64,000 nucleotides of DNA, from contig NZ_VTEX01000006.1 in the NCBI RefSeq assembly GCF_008180865.1, forward strand, positions 248,281 through 312,280, given 5' to 3'. A model generated the notes under the pieces. The model saw only the letters and a program-made list of their open reading frames with translations. It made no database searches and was not told where the DNA came from. The translations under genes were made by a program, and so were the position numbers. Within the stretch, counting starts at the first letter, position 1, and every line of letters starts with the position of its first letter. Source of the DNA: Rossellomorea aquimaris (lineage in GTDB: Bacteria; Bacillota; Bacilli; Bacillales; Bacillaceae_B). This document shows positions 57,120-64,000 of the stretch, in pieces.

Positions 57120-58500
57120 AAAGAAAATTCGACACGGAGGATCAATTAATTGGAATTGGGATCAAATAATCATATTTCGGATTAATAAAGCCCAAACCGG
57201 ATCAATTATTCTAAATCGGGATCAATTCCATCCCAAACCGGATCAATTATTCTAAATCGGGATCAATTCCATCCCAAACCGGATTAATTATCGTGCCGAG
57301 TGACATTTCAAGGCACGGTTTGATCACGCCAATCGGCCTTCAAGCTAATCGAAGACCACATTCACAGCTAAAAAGGACAATCTTAAGGAAAAACCCTTCC
57401 ATAATGGAAGAATTACATCAAACACTTACTCATCTAGAGAAAAATCCGAAAGCTAAAGTTACGCTCTTTCAGCTATTGGTTATCTGCCTGTTGGCGAGGG
57501 AGGGAACTTGAGGTAGATGGAATTTCACACACATATTTAAAGAAAATTCGACACGGAGGATCAATAAAATAGAATTCGGATCGAATAATGATATTTCGGA
57601 TTAATAAAGCCCAAACCGGATCAATTTTTCTAAATCAGGATCAATTCCATCCCAAACCTGATTAATTATCGTGCCGAGTGCCATTTCAACGCACGGATTG
57701 ATCACGCCAATCGGCCTTCAAGCTAGTCAAAGACCACATTCCCAGCTAAAAAGGACAATCTTAAGGAAAAACCCTTCCATAATGGAAGAATTACATCAAA
57801 CACTTACTCATCTAGAGAAAAATCCGAAAGCCAAAGTTACGCTCTTTCAGCTATTGGTTATCTGCCTGTTGGCGAGAGAGGGAACTTGAGGTAGATGGAA
57901 TTTCACACACATATTTAAAGAAAATTCGACACGGAGGATCAATAAAATAGAATTCGGATCGAATAATGATATTTCGGATTAATAAAGCCCAAACCGGATC
58001 AATTATTCTAAATCGGGATCAATTCCATCCGAAACCGGATTAATTATCGTGCCGAGTGCTATTTCAAGGCAGGGATTGATCACGCCAATCGGCCCTCAAG
58101 CTAGTCGAAGACCGCATTCCCAGCTAAAAAGGACAATCTTAAGGAAAAACCCCTTCATAATGGAAGGATTACATCAAACACTTACTCATCTAGAGAAAAA
58201 TCCGAAAGCCAAAGTTACGCTCTTTCAGCTATTGGTTATCTGCCTGTTGGCGAGAGAGGGAACTTGAGGTAGATGGAATTTCACACACATATTTAAAGAA
58301 AATTCAACACGAAGGATCAATTAATTGGAATTGGGATCAAATAATGATATTTCGGATTAATAAAGCCCAAACCGGATCAATTATTCTAAATCGGGATCAA
58401 TTCCATCCCAAACCGGATTAATTATCGTGCCGAGTGCTATTTCAAGGCACGGATTGATCACTCCAATCGGCCTTCCATCTAGTCAAAGAGTCAAAGTCCA
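57120..58500. repeat. 378-bp tandem repeat array, three full units plus a partial fourth
   Basis: Units begin with AAAGAAAATTC at 57120, 57539, 57917 and 58295. The last two spacings are exactly 378 bp; the first is 420 bp because a segment of about 42 bp with CCGGATCAATTATTCTAAAT is duplicated inside unit 1. Units 1-3 are about 95 percent alike by eye; unit 4 ends after about 180 bp. Each unit has a head rich in degenerate GGATCAAT motifs and a tail with an open frame of 35-72 codons. It fills most of the 57026-58604 gap, between two terminators. Confidence 0.85.
57404..58267 (+). other. three near-identical 35-codon frames inside the tandem array
   Basis: ATGs at 57404, 57782 and 58160 each open a 35-codon frame containing THLEKNPKAKVTLFQLLVIC and ending LLAREGT. 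Copies differ by one residue (Glu to Gly at position 3 in the third) and a few silent changes. A longer GTG-started frame of 72 codons covers the same end. A charged helix followed by a hydrophobic segment is suggestive of a small peptide, but no ribosome site is convincing. Coding status is unproven. Confidence 0.3.
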
Positions 58501-58592
58501 CATCCAAGGACCATCTTGAACCAAAACCACTCCAGAGGTGAAGGAAAACCAGCAAAATGGACACGAAACCATTCTTGAAAAACCCCGCAAAA

Positions 58593-58619
58593 AAATCCCC
58601 TCAATCACTGAGGGGATTT
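58593..58619 (-). terminator. terminator of the flippase gene
   Basis: AAATCCCCTCA / TGAGGGGATTT with the flippase stop codon inside the 5-nt loop, followed on the minus strand by a T-run. Confidence 0.85.
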
Positions 58620-60038
58620 CTTCAAACGACGCATAACCAGCTGGCGTATTCCATTAATATTCAAAGCCAATACTACAGCCCCATAAGCAACAATTCCAAC
58701 TGCAATTTGCACAATAAAACCGAAGATGCCATCAACAGCAAGTGCCGGCCAAACTAGAAGCGCCATCACACCAGTCGCAACAAAGATCTTTCCGACTTCT
58801 TTGAACGGAAACGTAAGCGGGAAGATTTTCTTTCCAATTAACGCGCTTAATAAAACGGATACCACGTATGAAATGATCGTCGCATAGGCTGATCCGAATA
58901 TGCCGTACTCTGGTATTAAGAGTAAGTTCAGGACCACATTCAGTACAGCTGCGGCCAACACTGGCCATATTTGCAGCTTCGTATTTTTCCCGAGCTGGAA
59001 AGCAAGGTCGAAGTAGTACATTTTAAAGCCTTGGATAAAGATTGCCAGCGCAATCAGTGAAAAGATCGTCGCTGCTTTTCCCTGATAGGATTCTCCCAGG
59101 AAGATCCCGGTAAAGGAATCGCTTAATAAAATCATTCCTGTGGTAGCAGGGACAGACACGAGTAACAGCAGGGACGTGTTTTCATTTAGTTGTTTCTGAC
59201 ATTCTTTGATTCCACCTGTTTCAAGGGCTTTGACCACAAGTGGGTAAGCGGCGAGATTGATGATCATCATCAATAAGAACAGGATTTGTTTGGCCAAGTC
59301 GTAAGAAACGGCGTAGATCCCGACAGAAGCCTTGTCCATTAACCAGCCTATCAAGTAACGGTCTGTATTTAGGATGATTGCTTCCATCGAAAGAGCCGCA
59401 ATAAATGGAATGGAATATTTCACGACTTCCTTAATCATATCCCGGTCAATCAACTTAATGTCAATTAAGTGAAGGTACTTCGGAATAAAGAAGACAATCG
59501 ACAGGAAGATCCCGATGATCAGTCCAAGGATGATCCCTTCTGCCCCGAACCCGAAGAATTTAATCAGAACGACAGCGGTGATAAGGGATAATACCACTTT
59601 TAAAGCTGTCACAACTCCGAATAGTTTGGACGAAAGCTCTGAACGCAAGTATTCAGTGAATAAGTCGAACATGCTTTGCATGGTGAGTAATCCGATTCCC
59701 AGGAACCATAAGAGAGCCATTGAATGAAAAGGTGTATAGACAATGAATGCACCTGTAGCCAGGAACACCGTCAAGACCGTCATGGAAATGAATGTAGCTG
59801 TGATCGAGCTGATGAACATGGCTTTCTGATTGCCTTCGTATTTAGGGTTGTAGCGGAGCAATCCTAATCTAAGCCAGTGGAACAAGGTTGTATTCACAAA
59901 TGTTACAGCCGCGATGACCAGTGCATATTCACCGTACTCGCTTGGTGACAGTAGACGTGTATATAAGGCGATGGCCACGAAGTTGATGATCCCGGGCACA
60001 CCTTTAGATAGAAAATAGATAAACGTATGTTTAAACAT
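58605..60038 (-). CDS. polysaccharide flippase (MOP/Wzx-type)
   Basis: A 477-aa integral membrane protein with 12-14 helices, opening MFKHTFIYFLSKGVPGIINF and containing LYTRLLSPSEYGEYALVIAA, the family signature near the N-terminus. It should flip undecaprenyl-linked oligosaccharides to the outer face. The frame extends to 60062, but ATG 60038 is preferred with AGAGAGG upstream. No Wzy polymerase or other Wzx-pathway gene is in the window, so it may handle a different glycan from the TagGH system, or work with the divergent glycosyltransferase at 60279. The stop lies in its terminator loop. Confidence 0.9.
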   Translation of the reverse strand: MFKHTFIYFLSKGVPGIINFVAIALYTRLLSPSEYGEYALVIAAVTFVNTTLFHWLRLGLLRYNPKYEGNQKAMFISSITATFISMTVLTVFLATGAFIVYTPFHSMALLWFLGIGLLTMQSMFDLFTEYLRSELSSKLFGVVTALKVVLSLITAVVLIKFFGFGAEGIILGLIIGIFLSIVFFIPKYLHLIDIKLIDRDMIKEVVKYSIPFIAALSMEAIILNTDRYLIGWLMDKASVGIYAVSYDLAKQILFLLMMIINLAAYPLVVKALETGGIKECQKQLNENTSLLLLVSVPATTGMILLSDSFTGIFLGESYQGKAATIFSLIALAIFIQGFKMYYFDLAFQLGKNTKLQIWPVLAAAVLNVVLNLLLIPEYGIFGSAYATIISYVVSVLLSALIGKKIFPLTFPFKEVGKIFVATGVMALLVWPALAVDGIFGFIVQIAVGIVAYGAVVLALNINGIRQLVMRRLKKSPQ

Positions 60039-60278
60039 GGAAATACCTCTCTGAACGTACAATTTTTATCACTGTGATTTAACAAAATTTATATAGTTTT
60101 TACAAATAAATTCAATTTAATCGCTTTTTATATTATGATAAGAAGTATCAAATCAATTAGTATATTATATCACAAACGATATTATTGAATATATTTCTTT
60201 TGACAGTCGGTTTTTTAAGAGGCCTTGTCAATCATTTCAGCAAGCCAGTAGTAAAAAAGAGAGTGTGGTACCCGAGTT

Positions 60279-61376
60279 ATGAAAGTTTTATTATTAGCAC
60301 CAGCGAATAATGTACATACGAAGAAATGGCTTGATTACTATAATTCGGTTGGTATCGAGGTCATCAATATTAGCTTAGAGAACCATAAAGACTCTTCTGA
60401 ACACATCCCTTGGGAGAATGTAAGCAGAGTCTATTTAAATCTGAAATTGAATCATAAGATTTCATATTTATTTACGGTTTCAAGGCTTAAGAAGATCATC
60501 CGAGACTATAAGCCAGATCTCATCCATTCCCATTATGCTTCTAGCTACGGATTAATAGGAGCGTTAACAGGGTTCAGTCCTTACATTCTATCGGTGTGGG
60601 GGTCTGACATCTATGATTTCCCCAAGCGGAACGTGATGAATCGGATCATCCTCCAGTACGCCTTGAGAAAAGCAGACTATATTTGTTCAACGAGCCCTGC
60701 ACTTGAACAGGAAACAAAAAAATATATAGATGAGAACAAGCCATTGTCCATTACGCCATTTGGTGTTGATATAACACAATTCAAACCTAATCCAACGAAG
60801 AAGGTGGAAGGGCAATTCAGAATCGGGATTGCTAAGGGAATGGAGCCGAAATATGGGATTGAATATCTACTGAAAGGCTTCAAGCTTTTCTTGGATACAC
60901 TTGGATCGGAGCGCCAGTATGTACGCCTGCAACTGGCCGGGGACGGACCTTTCCTGACGAAGTATATGAAACTGACAGAAGAACTGGGCATAGTTGAGAA
61001 TGTAGAGTTCTTAGGAAGAATCGCTCATGAGGATGTTCCTGATTTCATCTCATCTCTTCATATATTTGTCATTTCTTCCTTGATTGAAAGCTTCGGAGTT
61101 TCAGCTGTAGAGGCCCAGGCTTGTGGCGTACCCGTTATCGCTACAGATGTCGGTGGTCTCCCGGAAGTGGTGTTGGATGGAGAGACAGGCTATCTGATCC
61201 CCTCGAAGAATCCAGCTGCTTTAGCAGAAAAGTTATTATATCTCTATAAAGATTCTTCAGAGCGAGAGAAACTAGGGAAAAACGGCAGGGAACATGTAAT
61301 CAATCATTATGATTGGGAAGATAATTCAAAGAGAATGGTAGATCTTTATAATGAAATAATAAAGGTCGTGAGATAA
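60279..61376 (+). CDS. glycosyltransferase family 4
   Basis: GT-B enzyme of 365 aa. The N-terminal domain has LAPANNVHTKKWLDYYNSVG and LIHSHYASSYGLIGALTG. The C-terminal domain has the classic AGDGP followed by FLGRIAHEDVPDFISS and the donor motif ESFGVSAVEAQACGVPVIAT. Divergent from the flippase, which suggests a shared glycan. Its AGDGP codons coincide with GGGACGGACCT (60940-60950), so that copy of the repeat core may be chance. No strong ribosome site precedes the ATG; GAGTGTGG is 10 nt away. Confidence 0.9.
   Translation: MKVLLLAPANNVHTKKWLDYYNSVGIEVINISLENHKDSSEHIPWENVSRVYLNLKLNHKISYLFTVSRLKKIIRDYKPDLIHSHYASSYGLIGALTGFSPYILSVWGSDIYDFPKRNVMNRIILQYALRKADYICSTSPALEQETKKYIDENKPLSITPFGVDITQFKPNPTKKVEGQFRIGIAKGMEPKYGIEYLLKGFKLFLDTLGSERQYVRLQLAGDGPFLTKYMKLTEELGIVENVEFLGRIAHEDVPDFISSLHIFVISSLIESFGVSAVEAQACGVPVIATDVGGLPEVVLDGETGYLIPSKNPAALAEKLLYLYKDSSEREKLGKNGREHVINHYDWEDNSKRMVDLYNEIIKVVR
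60940..60950 (+). repeat. GGGACGGACCT core inside a glycosyltransferase gene
   Basis: An exact 11-bp match in the codons of the conserved Gly-Asp-Gly-Pro. Likely coincidental, because the residues are fixed by function. Confidence 0.4.
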
Positions 61377-61423
61377 ACTTTTCTATTACGGTGGGGTACA
61401 TCATTTCATTTCCAATAAATATT

Positions 61424-61469
61424 AAAGACACTTAATGATCCTAATTTAAGGAGATTGAGTGTCTTTTTT
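61424..61469 (+). terminator. intrinsic terminator
   Basis: A 13-bp stem AAAGACACTTAAT / ATTGAGTGTCTTT (one G-U) with a 17-nt loop and T6. Confidence 0.85.
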
Positions 61470-61530
61470 GATGTTTATGTAAAACTTTACGAAAACATGT
61501 CAAAAGTATGTCAACTGTTGCCGATAATAA

Positions 61531-61539
61531 TGGTAGAAT
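61531..61539 (+). promoter_or_regulatory. possible extended -10 promoter of the amidase gene
   Basis: TGGTAGAAT with a weak TCAACT 17 nt upstream, 40 nt before the ATG. Confidence 0.35.
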
Positions 61540-61578
61540 AAAGGAAAATTTTAATATTATGGAGGAGAATGCAGAAAA

Positions 61579-63639
61579 ATGAAGAAAAAGATTGCGATGC
61601 TTGTTGTTACGATGACGATGTTTCTAGTCATTCCAATTCTGGCATCAGCAGAGAAGAATGTAGTCATTGACCCAGGTCACGGAGGTTGGGATTCAGGAAC
61701 AGCAGGATATTCTGGGAGTTCAACTGGTTATTATGAAAAGCATGCCAATCTGGCAATCTCTGAAAAATTACGGGATAAGCTAAGAGCAGCAGGATTTAAT
61801 GTTTATATGACTCACGATAATTTAGATACGTATTTGAGTCTTCAAGAGCGTACAGATATAGCTAATTCATTCGCTAGAGGAAAGAATGATCAAACGGTTT
61901 TTGTTTCCGTCCATCATAATGCGGCACCTACAAACCCGTATGTACGTGGATTCGAATCGTATCATTATGATAATAAATATGCCTGGGAAGCTGAATACCC
62001 GCCAGATCCCATTCAGGTAGCGTATGGAAGTGAATCGAAGAGATTAGCAGAAACGGTTCATCCGAGTACGGTCAATGCCATTGGATTGACAGACAAGGGA
62101 ATGAGAAATAATCAGGCGTTTTATGTGATTCGTAATACACAGATGCCATCACTTCTATTGGAGATGGGGTTCATGTCGAACCCGACAGAGGAAGCCCTGA
62201 TCAAAACATGGTCGTTCCAAAATAATGCAGCAGAGGGTATCAAGGATGGAATTGTTTCCTATTTCAAAGTATTTGAAGTATACAATGCTGAGAACAAACG
62301 ACTTAAGATTTACGAGTCGAAAGACGAAGCGATTCAATATTCCAAGTCCCAATCGAATACATATGTGTTTGATAAATACCAGCAGAAAAAAGTGTACGAG
62401 AATTTAAATGAATACAGTGTCTATCAAAAAGGGAATGAAAAGCTTAAAACCTACCCGATTAAAGAAGACGCTATTCAATATGCAGAAACATTAGAAAATA
62501 CTAGAGTAGTAGATGAGCACACTGAAAAGATTCTTTGGTCTAATTACTTATCGAAAAAGTACAGCGTTCAAACAGAGGCTGGAAAAAGTTTATGGTCTTA
62601 TTACGATGTGAAGAGCGCAATCGATTACGCTAAATGGAAGGCAACACCATTAAAAGTGGTTGATATTGATTCTAAAGGAGTCATTTGGTCGAGTATCGAT
62701 GGGGTTAAGATCAATCGTTTCATCAACGATACAAACTTAATTGGACTGGATCGAATGGAAACGGCGATCAAAGTTTCCAAAGACCTTTATCCTAACGGTT
62801 TCTCAAGTTCCAAAGCGAAAAAGGCTGTTGTATTAGCAACCGCATATGATTTCGCAGACGCACTCTCAGTAGGGCCCCTGGCAGCTCAATTAGATAACGC
62901 ACCTATTCTATTAACGGCTAAGGACGAGCTTTCTTCAGAAGTAGAAAGGGAGCTTACGAGACTGAATGCGAAAGAAGTATACATGATCGGTGGTAAGGGA
63001 GCCGTTTCAAATGCGGTTCAAGATCGATTAGCGAATCTTGGTATGACGGTTACCAGAGTGGGCGGCGCTGATCGTTACGAAACGAATCTTCTTATTAATA
63101 AGAAGCTGACGAATGTAAAGGGTGCTTTTGTCGCTTCGGGTAAAAATTACGCCGATGCACTGGGCGCTGCACCGATCGCTTCAGCCAATCAATGGGCCAT
63201 CGTGCTGACGGGCAAGGACAGCATCAATTCTTCCGCACTAACTTACTTGAAAGGAAAGCAAGTGAAGGTACTTGGGGGAGGAAATGCGATTTCTTCAACG
63301 GTTGAACAGTCGATTAAACGATATTCAACGAATGTTGAAAGGCTTTCAGGAACAGACCGTTATAAAACACTTGCCAAAGTGCTGACGAAATTTAAATCAT
63401 TGATGGGTTCAGACAAATTCATCGTTTCAACAGGAACGAATTATCCCGACGCTTTAACAGCTTCTGCGCTGTCTGTGAAAACAAAGGCACCGATCGTATT
63501 GGTCGGAGGTTCATTAGATGGGCATTTAGAGGATTTCATCCTTGAGTATCAGCCATCAACCGGTGTTAAAGAAGTGATCAAAGTAGGCGGAAAAGTCGAT
63601 GACAGCATCATTGAAAAAATGAAGAATGTCTTGTATTAA
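61579..63639 (+). CDS. N-acetylmuramoyl-L-alanine amidase with three CWB2 repeats
   Basis: Secreted 686-aa autolysin. Signal peptide 1-24 (ILASA), then an Amidase_3 domain at about 27-230 with zinc ligands His34 (DPGHGG), Glu53 (YYEKHAN) and His112 or His113 (SVHHNA), and catalytic Glu195 (LLLEMGFMSN). Residues 235-390 hold four repeats of about 40 aa with the pattern (V/K)Y...EAIQYAK (DEAIQYSKSQSN, EDAIQYAETLEN, KSAIDYAKWKAT), of unknown function. CWB2 repeats follow (GLDRMETAI, GGADRYETN, SGTDRYKTL). Related in role to B. subtilis LytC, which carries its CWB2 repeats at the N-terminus instead. A lipoprotein gene follows 12 nt later, as lytA and lytB accompany lytC. Confidence 0.94.
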   Translation: MKKKIAMLVVTMTMFLVIPILASAEKNVVIDPGHGGWDSGTAGYSGSSTGYYEKHANLAISEKLRDKLRAAGFNVYMTHDNLDTYLSLQERTDIANSFARGKNDQTVFVSVHHNAAPTNPYVRGFESYHYDNKYAWEAEYPPDPIQVAYGSESKRLAETVHPSTVNAIGLTDKGMRNNQAFYVIRNTQMPSLLLEMGFMSNPTEEALIKTWSFQNNAAEGIKDGIVSYFKVFEVYNAENKRLKIYESKDEAIQYSKSQSNTYVFDKYQQKKVYENLNEYSVYQKGNEKLKTYPIKEDAIQYAETLENTRVVDEHTEKILWSNYLSKKYSVQTEAGKSLWSYYDVKSAIDYAKWKATPLKVVDIDSKGVIWSSIDGVKINRFINDTNLIGLDRMETAIKVSKDLYPNGFSSSKAKKAVVLATAYDFADALSVGPLAAQLDNAPILLTAKDELSSEVERELTRLNAKEVYMIGGKGAVSNAVQDRLANLGMTVTRVGGADRYETNLLINKKLTNVKGAFVASGKNYADALGAAPIASANQWAIVLTGKDSINSSALTYLKGKQVKVLGGGNAISSTVEQSIKRYSTNVERLSGTDRYKTLAKVLTKFKSLMGSDKFIVSTGTNYPDALTASALSVKTKAPIVLVGGSLDGHLEDFILEYQPSTGVKEVIKVGGKVDDSIIEKMKNVLY

Positions 63640-63651
63640 GGAGGACAACCC

Positions 63652-64000
63652 ATGTTAAACAGTCGTAAAAATTTCTTTCTGGTCTCTCTGCTCATCTTGT
63701 CTATGACTGTCGTTACGGCATGCAATGCTTCCTCGCCGAGTGAGAAAACAAATAAGGAAGAACCGGATACATCTAAGGTTGAAAGCGAAACGTCGAATGA
63801 AGATACCTCTCTTAATGAAGAATCGGATACCTCCACTGTTCAGGAAGAAGTGGATGGAGAGGATACTCAGGAGCCGGCCGAAGATGCATCTCCTGAAGAA
63901 GAAACATCAGATGAAGACAAGGATACAACGGATAAAGAAGAAGTAAACCTGTTACTCCAGCAGCTCAAACCTGAAAAAAACATGGTCAAAACCTTTGAAA
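63652..64000 (+). CDS. lipoprotein with acidic Ser/Thr-rich linker, cut by the window end
   Basis: ATG at 63652 with AAGGAGG 7 nt upstream opens a frame that runs to the window edge. The lipobox is VVTAC (Cys24). The next 85 residues are a Glu/Asp/Ser/Thr-rich low-complexity linker (EEPDTSKVESETSNEDTSL) leading to a possible domain (VNLLLQQLKPEKNMVKTFE). It follows the amidase by 12 nt and is surely cotranscribed. Folded part and function lie beyond the window. Confidence 0.8.
   Translation, partial: MLNSRKNFFLVSLLILSMTVVTACNASSPSEKTNKEEPDTSKVESETSNEDTSLNEESDTSTVQEEVDGEDTQEPAEDASPEEETSDEDKDTTDKEEVNLLLQQLKPEKNMVKTFE

Noticed and set aside
57293-58267. Three 72-codon GTG frames as firm genes
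   Set aside because: No ribosome site, and the N-terminal halves show non-silent changes between units. Only the inner 35-codon part is kept, as a weak candidate.
57120-58500. CRISPR-like array
   Set aside because: The repeat unit is 378 bp with no short direct repeats and unique spacers, and there are no cas genes nearby.

Overview
The window looks like a chromosomal segment of a low-GC Gram-positive in the Bacillaceae. Supporting this are a Bacillus-type hut operon with HutP antitermination, strong Shine-Dalgarno sequences with many TTG/GTG starts, a tagG/tagH/gtaB/mnaA block, LytR-CpsA-Psr (LCP) proteins and CWB2 (cell wall binding repeat 2) wall proteins. The genus cannot be fixed from sequence alone; it is not B. 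subtilis itself.

Layout. 0.3-5.2 kb: a secreted PIG-L-type deacetylase, a small XRE regulator, two unknown genes and a REP-associated tyrosine transposase (RAYT) that sits beside an inverted pair of a 14-bp palindromic repeat (GAGGGACGGACCTC). 5.4-11.7 kb: the histidine utilisation operon hutP-hutH-hutU-hutI-hutG, with a sigma-A promoter, a HutP-type leader and terminator, and several in-frame copies of the same repeat. 12.0-14.8 kb: an ECF sigma factor with a membrane partner, plus small genes. 14.8-15.5 kb: a decayed gene. 15.5-16.9 kb: a divergent pair made of a secreted 82-aa precursor with five copies of ELPSVY and an HTH-TPR regulator of the PlcR/RRNPP type. This is the most interesting candidate new system in the window, a putative multi-copy pheromone and its receptor.

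17.6-21.8 kb: an LCP ligase, a CWB2-CAP protein and a LysM-NlpC/P60 hydrolase. 22.3-38.0 kb: one long plus-strand operon for a cell-wall glycopolymer. It holds four glycosyltransferase genes, a coiled-coil protein, a heparinase-like/serine-hydrolase fusion, a WecC-like UDP-ManNAc dehydrogenase, a TagGH exporter, UTP-glucose-1-phosphate uridylyltransferase and UDP-GlcNAc 2-epimerase. The middle of this block is visibly more AT-rich than its flanks. 38.0-40.0 kb: a PIG-L lipoprotein opposite a multi-TM acyltransferase.

40.7-63.6 kb: a dense set of cell-wall genes. Seven more proteins with three CWB2 repeats carry PPC-like, NlpC/P60, subtilisin (two), lytic transglycosylase and amidase modules. 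Among them lie a sugar-nucleotide epimerase, a second LCP protein, a flippase and a further glycosyltransferase. The arrangement resembles the B. subtilis lytABC-lytR-mnaA-gtaB-tagGH neighbourhood, and functionally the C. difficile locus where CWB2 proteins and their anionic anchor polymer are encoded together. A likely reading is that the 22-38 kb operon makes the polymer, the LCP proteins attach it, and the CWB2 proteins dock on it.

Repeats: about 18 copies of the 11-bp core GGGACGGACCT, mostly in the first 17 kb; two copies of a structured Bacillaceae element of about 130 bp with compensatory changes; and a 378-bp tandem array at 57.1-58.5 kb. No rRNA, tRNA or CRISPR array was seen.
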